Shown: piece by piece, positions 8,782 to 16,547 of the stretch
Position numbering within the stretch: position 1 is the first letter of the stretch
Layout of the letters: the number at the start of each line of letters is the position of its first letter
Assembly (NCBI GenBank): GCA_035296965.1
Contig: DATGZX010000439.1
Location: 1 to 38,638, forward strand
DNA: 38,638 nucleotides
Origin: DATGZX01 sp035296965
GTDB lineage: Bacteria; Planctomycetota; Planctomycetia; Gemmatales; Gemmataceae
Direction: 5' to 3'
Notes under the pieces: generated by a model
The model's input: the letters and a program-made list of their open reading frames with translations, nothing else
Databases searched by the model: none
Told to the model about the DNA's origin: nothing
Program-made: the position numbers and the translations under genes

Positions 8782-10408
8782 CGAAACCGTAGATCCAGAT
8801 GCCCTGCTTGGTGCCAAGATCGAAGGCCGGCTCTGTCCAGTTGCGATAGTAGCCGATCTCCGGCCGGACTTGAAACACCGAGTTGAAGTTGTGCGTCAGC
8901 CCGATGGTGTGGCTGGTGTAGACGCCGGGGAAGCCGGAGCGTTCGCCGTCCACGTCTCTCCACCATTCGTTTCTGAAGGAGATGAAGTCTTTCTTGGATA
9001 ATTGATACTCCGTGTAGTTGACAACGCCGTACGTCAGGGTCGTTCCCGGGATGAAGGCCCCAAGTCCGCCGCCGCCGCCGAACGACTGCACGGGTCCCAA
9101 GCTTGGCGTGCCGCCCACATACGCATCGCGCTGCCACATGAAATAACCTTCAGTCTTCGTGAAGAACTCTTTCCAGAACCGGTGTTGCCATGTGCTTACG
9201 ATGTAATTGAAATTGTCGTGCCCGGTAAGCTGCCCGTCGACCATGAAGGTACGAAATTTGGCGTCGTTGATGTCGTTTAAGCAGGTGTAGATTGAATCGT
9301 TGTTGTCCGAAGAAACCCAGCGCACGCCAAACATCCCTGTCGGAAGGGCACCCTGGTACCACGGGGCCATGTCTGTGCCCGCCTGGATGCACGCTTGGAC
9401 CATCCAGTTTTTGTTCAGCATGAAAGTTGCCATAACTCCGGTCTGCGTATACGTGTCGAACGTAAAAAGGATCGAATGGGTTCCAAGGTAGTTGTCCGGC
9501 GAAAATTGCGTTTCGATATCCGGACACGCGATCCAGCGGCCAACGCGTACGATCATTCCCTGAGCCACGCCCGGGAAATAGACGTCGATGTATTGTTCCG
9601 TGGGATCGGCGCCATAGAGACGGTTGTGATCGAGCAACTGGTCGCTGAACCAGCCGCCGGCCGTCATGTACCGGTAGTCGATGCCGTAGAGCAGCGTGGA
9701 GCGAAAGCCAACGTCGATATGGTCCGTTTGCACCGAGTCCACTTCGCGCTCCACGCGCAGCAATAGCTGATCAAGCTCGAAGTGGTTGGGGACGATCCAG
9801 TAAGAGTCAGGAGTGTTGGAGTTCTTCGCGGTACTAAAGTTCCCCGACGCATTCACCCAACCGTACACCTTGACTCTGCTGTCCTTGATTTCATCGCCCC
9901 AGGGGCCGCCGTACACGGCCTGCATTAACGGATATGCGGTGTCGCTGTAGGGAACGCCGACCAACGGGTATCCCTGGTACTCGCCGCTAGGAAACGGGGG
10001 GGAGTTGAAGGGAGCCGGCAGTGCGCGGCGGGGCTTTTCCGGCTCATCCTCGGAGCTTTCTTCAGGTTTCTTACCAAAGCATTCCGGGAACCACTGGACC
10101 AGGATGGGGTACCCAGCCAACAACCTTTTGGTGAAGCAGCCCTGGACAGGCGTCTCCGCCTCCTTGCATTTCGAGTTAGTTCCATTCGAAGCACCGTTTT
10201 GATCCTTGCTTGACGGGCTTGTGCTCTGGGCATTGGCCGCCGTTCCGGCCGGCAACGCCGATGGCGGCTGCGTATCGGCGCCTGTTGCCCGCGGGCTTGT
10301 CGCTGGGTTCCCAGGCGGCAGCACGGCAGGTTGAGACGTTGAGCCTGCACCAGGAGAGAGTGTCTGCCCGAGCGCAAGAGAAGCGCTCAAGAGCAAGCAT
10401 GGCAACAT
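8762..10408 (-). CDS. Outer-membrane beta-barrel porin, BBP2/OmpL-like
   Basis: A 548-residue exported protein with a signal peptide (MLPCLLLSASLALGQ), a Pro/Ser/Thr-rich linker up to about residue 140 and a barrel domain of alternating aromatic strands ending in a terminal Phe. The motifs VYGWVNASGNFSTAKNSN, YIDVYFPG and GMIVRVGRW fit the putative beta-barrel porin-2 (OmpL-like, PF07642) family, which is expanded in planctomycetes. It lies downstream of the response regulator and histidine kinase on the same strand, after a 214-base gap with its own likely control region. Linker cysteines (KCKE, GCFTK, PECFG) are a local oddity and could form disulfides. The solute carried is unknown. Confidence 0.82.
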   Translation of the reverse strand: MLPCLLLSASLALGQTLSPGAGSTSQPAVLPPGNPATSPRATGADTQPPSALPAGTAANAQSTSPSSKDQNGASNGTNSKCKEAETPVQGCFTKRLLAGYPILVQWFPECFGKKPEESSEDEPEKPRRALPAPFNSPPFPSGEYQGYPLVGVPYSDTAYPLMQAVYGGPWGDEIKDSRVKVYGWVNASGNFSTAKNSNTPDSYWIVPNHFELDQLLLRVEREVDSVQTDHIDVGFRSTLLYGIDYRYMTAGGWFSDQLLDHNRLYGADPTEQYIDVYFPGVAQGMIVRVGRWIACPDIETQFSPDNYLGTHSILFTFDTYTQTGVMATFMLNKNWMVQACIQAGTDMAPWYQGALPTGMFGVRWVSSDNNDSIYTCLNDINDAKFRTFMVDGQLTGHDNFNYIVSTWQHRFWKEFFTKTEGYFMWQRDAYVGGTPSLGPVQSFGGGGGLGAFIPGTTLTYGVVNYTEYQLSKKDFISFRNEWWRDVDGERSGFPGVYTSHTIGLTHNFNSVFQVRPEIGYYRNWTEPAFDLGTKQGIWIYGFDATLRF

Positions 10409-10533
10409 GGCTAACCTCAGGTTTTGGAATGTGCTGATCTGGCGGTTGGGTGTACCTTTTATCGTCCATTTTCGCGAGCGGTTTTACTCAATCTCCCTAA
10501 CGATCCGCAAAATCCATGAATCCCCTACGTCGG

Positions 10534-10542
10534 GCAAATTGC
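10534..10542 (-). promoter_or_regulatory. Operator-like motif GCAATTTGC upstream of the porin gene
   Basis: The minus strand reads GCAATTTGC, the same 9-mer present twice upstream of kdp and once upstream of mscL. Its arms GCAA and TTGC are complementary around a central T, as expected for a dimeric DNA-binding protein. It is centred about 130 bases upstream of the porin start. I found no acceptable -24/-12 element between it and the gene, so if it is a regulator site the promoter used here is not identified. Confidence 0.45.
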
Positions 10543-10622
10543 ATGATCGGCCAGGCGAACGGACAGCGCCCAGGCGGGGAAGGAACTTAGATGACGGATG
10601 CGGGGTTGGGCTGCCATTCTAC

Positions 10623-12569
10623 TCAAGAGGACGGAGATATGAGCCTGCTGTTGGCAGATGGAGAGGATTCTTCAGCAGTCACTCCGCTGCAGGCCGGCAG
10701 CGTCAGGCGGAAGACAGTGCCAACGCCGGCCCGGCTTTCGCACGTGATGGTGCCGTGATGAGCTGTGACGATCTCACGGGCAATTGCCAGGCCCAAGCCC
10801 GTGCCTCTCCCCCGGCTCTGTCCTGGAACTCGGAAAAAGCGATCGAAAACACTAGGCAAATGCTCCGGAGGAATGCCGATCCCCGTATCCGCAACGCTGA
10901 TCGCGATTCCGTGATCGACGAGGGTCGCTGATATCTTGATGCGGCCGCCGCGATCGGTATAGGTTACCGCGTTCTCCAATAAGTTCTCCAGGACATGCCC
11001 CATGCGGGTCGCATCAACGACAACTTCCGGGAGGTCCGGTGCAGCTTCGATCTCGAAGCTGACGCCTTTGTCGGCCGCCTTCGGTCGAACGGATTCGGCG
11101 GCCGCACGCAAAAGTTCGATAGGCTTTTCTGGTTGGAGGTCGAGTTGCTCTCGACCGCGTTCCAGCCGGGTGAGATCCAGCAGATCGTCCACTCGGTCGA
11201 GCAATAACTCCGCGTTCTCGCGGGCATCGACCAGGAGTTCCATTTGTTTTGGCGTGAGCGGCCCCACGGCCTCCTCCAGGAGCAAATGGATCGCAAGGCG
11301 GACGCTTGTAAGCGGCGTCTTCAATTCGTGACTGACAGTGGCCACCAAATTGCTTTTGACCTCGTCCAGGAGGCGAAAGCGAGTGATATTCTGCAGCACG
11401 ACGGCCGCTCCCAGGGTGTTGCCGTCCGGATCTCGGATCGGCAGAATCCGCGGCAGAAAAAACTGCTCCTGCCCGTCGACGCGTTGCGGAACAGCCTGTT
11501 CGAACCCCTCGGGCAGATAGGGCTGCTGACCACGGAGGGCAGCCTCCAGCGGCGCGCGCAGCGCTTCGGGCGGCTGCCAGGGGAGGAGCGACCCGTGGTG
11601 GCTCTGGTCCAAGGGCGCACTTCGACTTTGCCCGGGAGGCCTCTGAGGTGCGACCCCAAAGACCCGTTGAGCAGCCGGATTGGCCATTTCTACGCGACCT
11701 TCCGCATCCAACACAAGCACGGGATCGGGAAAGGAGTCGATGCTAGCCTGGCTGGTCCGCTGGGCGCGCAGCAGTCGGGCCATGTGCGTCAGACGGATGT
11801 CCCTAAGATGCCGGGTCATCGTGTTGAACGATTGGGCTAACTCGCCCAACTCATCGCGAGAGAGGTAGGGGACCATTTGGTCCAGGTTTCCAGCGCTAAT
11901 TCCCTGGGCCGCCTGCGTCACTGCCTGGATGGGTCGAAGGATGAAACGGACCGTGTGCAAGGCAAGGATGATCGCGAGAGCAACCGCTACAGTCAGGCAC
12001 ACGCCGAACCATATCAATGAGGTAGTCGCCAGAGTACGTGATTCCTGGCTCGCTTTCTCCATATTCTGCTGGTTGATGTGCAGAATCTGCCCGGCCACTT
12101 GCTTGATCTGGTTGAATGTCCCTAGTAACCTGGGGTGCCCCGGTTTCCCGTAATAGAGCTGGTACCGCTCAGGCGACCCTGGAGCGTGAGCGTAAAACTC
12201 TTCTCCTTCGTGCAAATAGCGCTCCGTCAGCTCCTCCAATTCCTGAACGAGTTCTGCCTCTCCCGGTAGCGTGATATTTTTCTCCTCCGTTTGCAGGGCT
12301 TCCCGAAAGAGTTTCCAATTGTGATCGTATTGCTCCTTGACATCCTCGCCACTCCGGCTAAGAGCGAATTGGAACGAGGAATCGATCCGTTCCAACGCCT
12401 CGTTCAGCCGCTCCATGGCAATGACACTTGCATAGTTCTCGCGAAGGATGAGGTCGATGCTACCGCCCAGGCGGTAGAGAAGAAAGGCTCCGGCGCAACC
12501 CAAGACCGTGAGGATCGCGAGCAAAGGGACCAGTGTGAGCACTATCCGCGCTCGCAAGCTAAGTCGCAT
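10623..12569 (-). CDS. Membrane sensor histidine kinase, KinB-like architecture
   Basis: A 648-residue sensor kinase. Domains in order are TM helix 1 (about 7-33), an extracytoplasmic mostly helical sensor (about 34-182), TM helix 2 (about 183-209), HAMP (about 208-262), PAS (about 272-395), HisKA with phospho-accepting His414 in VSHELKTPL, and HATPase_c to the end (N box ENLLENAV, G boxes DTGIGIP and GRGTGLGLAI). The order helical sensor-HAMP-PAS-kinase paired with an NtrC-type regulator is the same as in Pseudomonas KinB/AlgB. It starts 66 bases after the regulator gene and is surely its partner. It is not KdpD: no N-terminal KdpD/Usp domain or four-helix cluster is present. The signal is unknown; context suggests osmotic, potassium or envelope stress. 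Confidence 0.92.
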   Translation of the reverse strand: MRLSLRARIVLTLVPLLAILTVLGCAGAFLLYRLGGSIDLILRENYASVIAMERLNEALERIDSSFQFALSRSGEDVKEQYDHNWKLFREALQTEEKNITLPGEAELVQELEELTERYLHEGEEFYAHAPGSPERYQLYYGKPGHPRLLGTFNQIKQVAGQILHINQQNMEKASQESRTLATTSLIWFGVCLTVAVALAIILALHTVRFILRPIQAVTQAAQGISAGNLDQMVPYLSRDELGELAQSFNTMTRHLRDIRLTHMARLLRAQRTSQASIDSFPDPVLVLDAEGRVEMANPAAQRVFGVAPQRPPGQSRSAPLDQSHHGSLLPWQPPEALRAPLEAALRGQQPYLPEGFEQAVPQRVDGQEQFFLPRILPIRDPDGNTLGAAVVLQNITRFRLLDEVKSNLVATVSHELKTPLTSVRLAIHLLLEEAVGPLTPKQMELLVDARENAELLLDRVDDLLDLTRLERGREQLDLQPEKPIELLRAAAESVRPKAADKGVSFEIEAAPDLPEVVVDATRMGHVLENLLENAVTYTDRGGRIKISATLVDHGIAISVADTGIGIPPEHLPSVFDRFFRVPGQSRGRGTGLGLAIAREIVTAHHGTITCESRAGVGTVFRLTLPACSGVTAEESSPSANSRLISPSS

Positions 12570-12635
12570 AAGATTTGTCCCCGGAGTAACTTCACCCCTC
12601 GGCCATCCGCCATCGTAACAAGTGTTGCGAGGTGG

Positions 12636-13970
12636 CTACAGGCCGTAGCGCTTGCGTTTACGATACAAAGTGCTGGGATCAATGCCGAGCACAGTTGCCG
12701 CCTCTTCCATCGTGGGGCTTGCGGCAAGAACTCGGCGGATGTGTTCAGCCTCTATCTCGTCGAGCGTCGCAGCGGCTCCCACCTCCACCCCGCGTGTCAG
12801 GGGAGAAAGACCGACCTGGGCCGGCAGGTCTCCCAGCCCAACGCACGGGCCAGCCGTGAGGATTACCCCGCGTTCAATTGCATTGCGCAGTTCGCGAACA
12901 TTTCCTGGCCACGGGTAGCGCAGTAAAGCCGCACGGGCCTCCTCCGTAAAACCGGTGATCGGCTTGCTGCTTTGCCTGGCGAAGAATTGCAACAGATGGT
13001 CGGCTAAAGGCAAAAGGTCCTTGGGACGCTGACGCAATGACGGCAGCGTCACCTCAATGACGTTAAGGCGATAGAACAGATCTTCGCGAAACGCTCCGGC
13101 GGCGACGGCTTGATCCAGGTTCCGGTTTGTCGCACTCAGGATACGGGCGTCACACGCGCGCGTCAGCGGATCCCCGACGCGCTCATAGCACTTTTCCTGC
13201 AGAAGGCGCAGCACCTTGGGCTGCAAGGGGAGCGGAAGTTCACCAATCTCGTCCAGGAATAACGTGCCTCCTTCGGCAAGGGCCACCCTACCGACCTTAT
13301 CCTGAACGGCCCCGGTGAAGGCCCCGCGTACGTGGCCAAAAAGTTCACTCTCCAATAGTTCTGCGGACAAGCTGGGGCAGTGCACCGTGATGAAAGGAGC
13401 GGCAGACCTTAACCCCCGCGCGTGGATCGCCCGCGCCAGAACTCCCTTCCCGGTGCCGCTCTCGCCGTGGATCAAGATGGTCGCCTCACTTGAAGCCGCC
13501 TTGAAGGCTATTTCGAGGGCCTCCTTCATCACAGGCTCTTCAGTTTGCAAGTCGGCTTCCGGCACGACCGAATGAATCTGTTCCTCCAACTCGGCCGCGC
13601 GCGATTGGAGGCGACGAAGGCGTACCACTCGTTCCAGAATGAGGCGCAGTTGACCGGGAGTGAACGGCTTGGGCAGGTAATCGAATGCTCCCCGACGCAT
13701 TGCCTCGACGGCTGTCTCCACCGTTGCATAGGCGGTTATGACGATAATGTCGAGGCCCGGAGCGAGCCCTAACAGGGTGGGCAATAGCTCCAATCCCTGC
13801 TCCTGGCCGAGTCGAAGATCGAGAAAAGCGGCATCGAAGAGACGATGGCCTAAGAGCTCAATCGCCTGGGGACCGTCGCGCGCTTCCGTAACCTTCTGTC
13901 CGAGTGTTTCCAGGGCCAATCGGAGCGACTTTTGCAACTTCGCATCATCGTCGATCAGGAGTATGTTCAT
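12636..13970 (-). CDS. NtrC-type sigma-54-dependent response regulator
   Basis: A 444-residue regulator. The receiver domain (1-120) has the acidic pocket IDDD (6-9), the phospho-acceptor Asp51 and Lys101. The AAA+ domain has Walker A GESGTGKG (169-176), the sigma-54-contacting GAFTGA (216-221) and Walker B GGTLFLDE (234-241). A Fis-type helix-turn-helix ends the protein (about 418-444, ASPTMEEAATVLGI ... STLYRKRKRYGL). An intact GAFTGA means it should activate sigma-54 RNA polymerase. The start MNILLIDDD at 13970 is chosen over a longer form because the receiver begins there. It is divergent from the kdp operon, which has a consensus sigma-54 promoter, so it is the prime candidate to control kdp. 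Confidence 0.95.
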   Translation of the reverse strand: MNILLIDDDAKLQKSLRLALETLGQKVTEARDGPQAIELLGHRLFDAAFLDLRLGQEQGLELLPTLLGLAPGLDIIVITAYATVETAVEAMRRGAFDYLPKPFTPGQLRLILERVVRLRRLQSRAAELEEQIHSVVPEADLQTEEPVMKEALEIAFKAASSEATILIHGESGTGKGVLARAIHARGLRSAAPFITVHCPSLSAELLESELFGHVRGAFTGAVQDKVGRVALAEGGTLFLDEIGELPLPLQPKVLRLLQEKCYERVGDPLTRACDARILSATNRNLDQAVAAGAFREDLFYRLNVIEVTLPSLRQRPKDLLPLADHLLQFFARQSSKPITGFTEEARAALLRYPWPGNVRELRNAIERGVILTAGPCVGLGDLPAQVGLSPLTRGVEVGAAATLDEIEAEHIRRVLAASPTMEEAATVLGIDPSTLYRKRKRYGL

Positions 13971-14144
13971 GGCGTTGCCCTTGCAGTTCGGCTCCAAGCG
14001 AAGTCGCCCCCATTGTTCGAAGCCGGAAGAATGCATTCCTTATGCCGCTGGCATTTCCCAAGTAGCCCTCTCCTCAAACAATAAAATGCCAATGGTTTGC
14101 AGCGCTTTGCTTCAAGGGAATCCTGGCCGAGGCGCGGATCCGTG

Positions 14145-14176
14145 ATGCAATTTGCATTGACTTTCGGGCAATTTGC
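14145..14176 (+). promoter_or_regulatory. Tandem operator-like sites (candidate UAS) for the NtrC-type regulator
   Basis: Two copies of GCAATTTGC lie at 14147-14155 and 14168-14176, exactly 21 bases apart, about two helical turns, so they face the same side of the DNA. The first sits in a perfect palindrome ATGCAA-T-TTGCAT (14145-14157). They are about 80-110 bases upstream of the -24 element of the kdp promoter, the usual place for an enhancer bound by an NtrC-family activator. A separate short palindrome, ATGCC-GCT-GGCAT, is at 14042-14054. Assignment to the adjacent regulator is inference. Confidence 0.6.
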
Positions 14177-14255
14177 AATGTGTTGCCATAATAACTGATT
14201 CTGTTCGGAAGTCTCAAACTCATCGGAGCCAGCACCTTATGGCCAGGGGCCAGCG

Positions 14256-14271
14256 TGGCACAACCCTTGCA
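14256..14271 (+). promoter_or_regulatory. Sigma-54 (-24/-12) promoter of the kdp operon
   Basis: The sequence TGGCAC-N5-TTGCA matches the RpoN consensus at every conserved position, with GG (14257-14258) and GC (14269-14270) at the required spacing. Transcription would begin near 14282, giving a leader of about 100 bases before the first small gene at 14384. The divergent gene encodes an activator with GAFTGA, and tandem operator-like repeats lie upstream. The known E. coli kdp promoter is sigma-70 dependent and controlled by KdpDE, so this arrangement is different. Confidence 0.8.
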
Positions 14272-14383
14272 TGGTTGCGCGGCACGAGTACGAGCTGTAT
14301 TCATCCGGCATTCTGCAGCTCTTGGCACGCCAGGCGCGCGCGAGTCATTGTCTTGCAGAACTCGACATTCGAAGGGATTGGTC

Positions 14384-14479
14384 ATGAACCTAGTGATTTG
14401 GCTACCGGCACTTTTCATTTTGGGACTGGTCACCATGGGACTCCTGTTCGCCTTTGTGGCTGCGTGTGATCGCGTGTAG
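14384..14479 (+). CDS. 31-residue single-pass membrane peptide before kdpF
   Basis: A very small open frame coding one hydrophobic helix (IWLPALFILGLVTMGLLFAFV) followed by AACDRV. It starts eight bases upstream of kdpF in the same operon and has no close relation to KdpF itself, which follows as a separate gene. A weak SD-like GAAGGGA lies at 14371-14377. Small single-helix peptides are known partners of membrane complexes, and KdpF plays such a role in KdpFABC, so this could be an additional small subunit or regulator. Function is inferred only from size and position. Confidence 0.6.
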   Translation: MNLVIWLPALFILGLVTMGLLFAFVAACDRV

Positions 14480-14487
14480 GAGACATC

Positions 14488-14568
14488 ATGTTAATTCTAG
14501 CCGGCATCGTGACGCTGCTTCTCTTCGTTTATCTCCTGGCCGCACTCTTGCGCCCAGAATGGTTCTAA
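14488..14568 (+). CDS. kdpF: KdpF, small stabilising subunit of the KdpFABC potassium pump
   Basis: A 26-residue single-helix peptide, MLILAGIVTLLLFVYLLAAL followed by LRPEWF. The ending L-x-PE-x-F after the helix is the usual KdpF signature, and the gene sits 18 bases ahead of kdpA. KdpF binds at the KdpA/KdpB interface and stabilises the complex. SD-like TAGGAGA is at 14477-14483, overlapping the stop of the preceding 31-residue gene. Confidence 0.88.
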   Translation: MLILAGIVTLLLFVYLLAALLRPEWF

Positions 14569-14586
14569 GCCGAAAGGTTGGCTTCC

Positions 14587-16488
14587 ATGTGGCTCCTCCC
14601 CGTGCTCATCGTCAGCACGACAGTTCTTCTGTCGATCCCGGTTGGCCTATACCTGGCTTGGATCAACGACGGCCGTTATCGCGCGCCCCGCTGGCTGCAG
14701 TGGTTCGAGCAGCGTTTGAATACTGGTCCGCAGTCCTGGAAGGGCTATATCGTTTCGCTCCTCCTGTTCAATACGGTCATGTTCGTCTTCGGATTCCTCG
14801 TATTGGCCTTGCAGCCGTTCTTGCCATTCGCCCCTGAAGACAAGGGGATGCTTGGACCCACGACCATCTTCAATACGTCGATCTCGTTCCTGACGAACAC
14901 CAACCTGCAGCATTATGCGGGAGAGCAACACCTTTCATACTTCAGTCAGATCGTGTTTGTCCTCTGGAACATGTTTGTCTCCGCAAGCGTGGGCTTTTGC
15001 GCCCTGGCAGCGATCACGCGCGGCCTGCGGGGTGACGCGAACATGGGTAACTTCTATTTGGACATGTGGCGAGTGGTCGTCTACGTCTTTCTGCCCGCCA
15101 GTTTGATCATGGGCCTCGTCCTTATGGCGGATGGTGTGCCGATGACGTTTGACAAGACCGCTGATGCCGCCACATTGGAAAAGGGCGCGATGGGCACGGA
15201 CGAGAGCGGCCAATCCAAGACTCAGACCATCGCGCGCGGCCCGGTTGCTGCAATTATCCCGATCAAGCACCTTGGTACGAATGGCGGCGGCTTCTTTGGA
15301 GCAAACTCGGCGCACCCATTCGAAAATCCCAGTGCCTGGAGCAATCTTCTGACCTGCATCAACATCTTGATCTTTCCGTTTTCCCTCGTGGTCATGTTCG
15401 GCAGGATGCTGAACAACATGCGCCATTCGAGCTTGATCTACGGCGTGATGATGCTGATGTTCGTCGGCATGATTGGCTGGGCGGTCTACTGGGACACACT
15501 GCAACCCAATGGAGCGCTGACCGCGCAGAACGGCCAGGTGCATTCCCTCGACGTGCCGCAAGCGGAGGGGGCCAGCAAGCCTTACTGGATGGTGGCACAC
15601 CCGGGCGGTTCTGCCGAGCTCGTTGACCGCGATCCAGGCAAGAATGGCCAGGATAGGCCCGAACGACCAGCACTGGTCGGTTTGCCCGTCGATCAAGAAT
15701 TCGGTAATCTCGAGGGCAAGGAACTCCGTTTTGGCACTTCAGCCGGCGCCACTTTCTCCGCCGTGACCACGGCAGTGACCTGCGGCTCGGTCAACTGCAT
15801 GCACGATAGCCTCAATCCGCTGGCCGGCCTGACGCCGTTCACCGGGATGTGGCTCAACTGCATCTTTGGCGGCAAAGGAGTGGGGCTGATCAATTTGCTG
15901 TTGTACCTGATCGTGGGTGTCTTTTTAGCAGGACTGATGGTGGGGCGCACACCGGAGTACCTTGGCAAGAAGGTCGAGGCGCGCGAGATGAAACTGGCGA
16001 TGTTGGCCCTGCTAGTCCATCCCATCCTCATCCTGGGACCGACAGGCCTCTTCGCCGCACTCGACTGGGGAACCAAGTCGACCAATAACCCTGGTTCGCA
16101 CGGCTTTTCCGAAATCCTATACGAGTTCAGCTCATCCTCCGCGAACAACGGCTCCGGCTTCGAAGGGCTCCAAGACACTTGGGGATTCAATAAACCCGAG
16201 GAGAACAACAGCCCGCCTGCTCCGTATAGCCCCTCCTGGGACATTGCCACCGGACTGGTCATGCTTCTGAGCCGCTTTCTGCCGATCATTGCACCTATCG
16301 CGCTGGCCGGCAGCCTGGCCGCCAAGAAACCGACGCCGTTCACTGCGGGCACGATGCGGACAGACACCTTTACTTTCGGCTTTGTGTTGCTGGGCACCAT
16401 CCTTCTGGTCGGGGCGCTGCTATTTCTGCCGGCAGCCGTGCTAGGCCCTGTGGCTGATCATCTGGGGCCGGTGCCCTTCGGGGGCTAA
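14587..16488 (+). CDS. kdpA: KdpA, potassium-channel-like subunit of KdpFABC
   Basis: A 633-residue polytopic inner-membrane protein that binds and translocates potassium, related to the SKT channel superfamily. Filter-like loops are visible, including TNTNLQHYAGE, GTNGGGFFGANSAHPFENP and TCGSVNCMHDSLNPL. It is longer than the roughly 557-residue E. coli protein; the extra length lies largely in a hydrophilic segment around residues 305-375 (PNGALTAQNGQVH ... DQEFGNLEGKELRFG). The start ATG 14587 has AAAGG nine bases upstream (14573-14577); an in-frame TTG at 14578 is too close to that SD. It follows kdpF by 18 bases. Confidence 0.96.
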   Translation: MWLLPVLIVSTTVLLSIPVGLYLAWINDGRYRAPRWLQWFEQRLNTGPQSWKGYIVSLLLFNTVMFVFGFLVLALQPFLPFAPEDKGMLGPTTIFNTSISFLTNTNLQHYAGEQHLSYFSQIVFVLWNMFVSASVGFCALAAITRGLRGDANMGNFYLDMWRVVVYVFLPASLIMGLVLMADGVPMTFDKTADAATLEKGAMGTDESGQSKTQTIARGPVAAIIPIKHLGTNGGGFFGANSAHPFENPSAWSNLLTCINILIFPFSLVVMFGRMLNNMRHSSLIYGVMMLMFVGMIGWAVYWDTLQPNGALTAQNGQVHSLDVPQAEGASKPYWMVAHPGGSAELVDRDPGKNGQDRPERPALVGLPVDQEFGNLEGKELRFGTSAGATFSAVTTAVTCGSVNCMHDSLNPLAGLTPFTGMWLNCIFGGKGVGLINLLLYLIVGVFLAGLMVGRTPEYLGKKVEAREMKLAMLALLVHPILILGPTGLFAALDWGTKSTNNPGSHGFSEILYEFSSSSANNGSGFEGLQDTWGFNKPEENNSPPAPYSPSWDIATGLVMLLSRFLPIIAPIALAGSLAAKKPTPFTAGTMRTDTFTFGFVLLGTILLVGALLFLPAAVLGPVADHLGPVPFGG

Positions 16489-16547
16489 CGAACCAAGAAT
16501 CTCCTCGAAGTGATGACCAGTCGAACTCCTAGCAGAATTGAGAACAT

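Noticed and set aside
10409..10533. Sigma-54 promoter for the porin gene
   Set aside because: I searched for GG-N10-GC on the minus strand and found no acceptable match; a TGGCC-type start near 10550 has the wrong spacing.
10623..13970. Identification of the two-component pair as KdpD/KdpE
   Set aside because: The kinase lacks the KdpD N-terminal domains and the regulator is an NtrC-type AAA+ protein, not an OmpR-type KdpE.
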